Below are positions 5,527-5,527 of a stretch of DNA of 5,527 bases, piece by piece. The translations under genes were made by a program, and so were the position numbers. Position 1 is the first letter of the stretch. Each line of letters begins with the position of its first letter. The notes under the pieces were generated by a model. That model was given only the letters and a program-made list of their open reading frames with translations. It ran no database searches and was not told where the DNA came from. The DNA lies in the NCBI GenBank assembly GCA_945952355.1, contig CAMFIW010000230.1:1-5527 (forward strand), written 5' to 3'. Origin of the DNA: an uncultured Phenylobacterium sp. Its GTDB lineage: Bacteria; Pseudomonadota; Alphaproteobacteria; Caulobacterales; Caulobacteraceae.

Positions 5527-5527
5527 T

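Overview
The window looks like a contig end from a GC-rich alphaproteobacterium, most likely in the family Caulobacteraceae (Caulobacter/Phenylobacterium type). The grounds are the high GC content, the DUF1491 and PAS_5 families (both typical of Alphaproteobacteria), and a DivJ/PleC-type membrane histidine kinase next to a second kinase and sufE. From memory, this resembles the neighbourhood of divJ in Caulobacter crescentus. I could not check that synteny or run any search.

Left part (1-1743): a DUF1491 gene runs leftward off the window edge. Diverging from it is a gene for an exported protein of unknown function (319-1230). Sixty bases further on, behind a strong ribosome binding site, is a GFA-family zinc protein (1291-1743). 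The gap that follows (1744-1956) lies between converging genes and is dense with structure: a GAAA-capped REP-like hairpin, an 88-bp imperfect palindrome made of CGCAGAG units about one helical turn apart, and a hairpin just past the kinase stop.

Centre (1957-4575): two histidine kinases are transcribed away from each other from a 198-bp shared region. The leftward one has six predicted membrane segments, a PAS region and a complete kinase core, and is probably DivJ, which in Caulobacter phosphorylates DivK and PleD to set stalked-cell fate. The rightward one is a 262-residue soluble kinase core with no recognisable sensor. The two kinase cores are related.

Right part (4618-5527): sufE (sulfur transfer for Fe-S cluster assembly) follows the compact kinase on the same strand. 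It converges, with an 8-bp gap, on a PAS_5-domain gene that enters from the right edge. The last 35 bases are not genomic: 5493-5526 is the Illumina Nextera transposase adapter, so the PAS gene is truncated at the contig end and the apparent start peptide MYKRQ is an artefact.

No tRNA, rRNA, CRISPR array or transposase gene was seen. The clearest second-look items are the adapter artefact, the CGCAGAG palindrome and the divergent kinase pair. I did not find evidence for a wholly new system.
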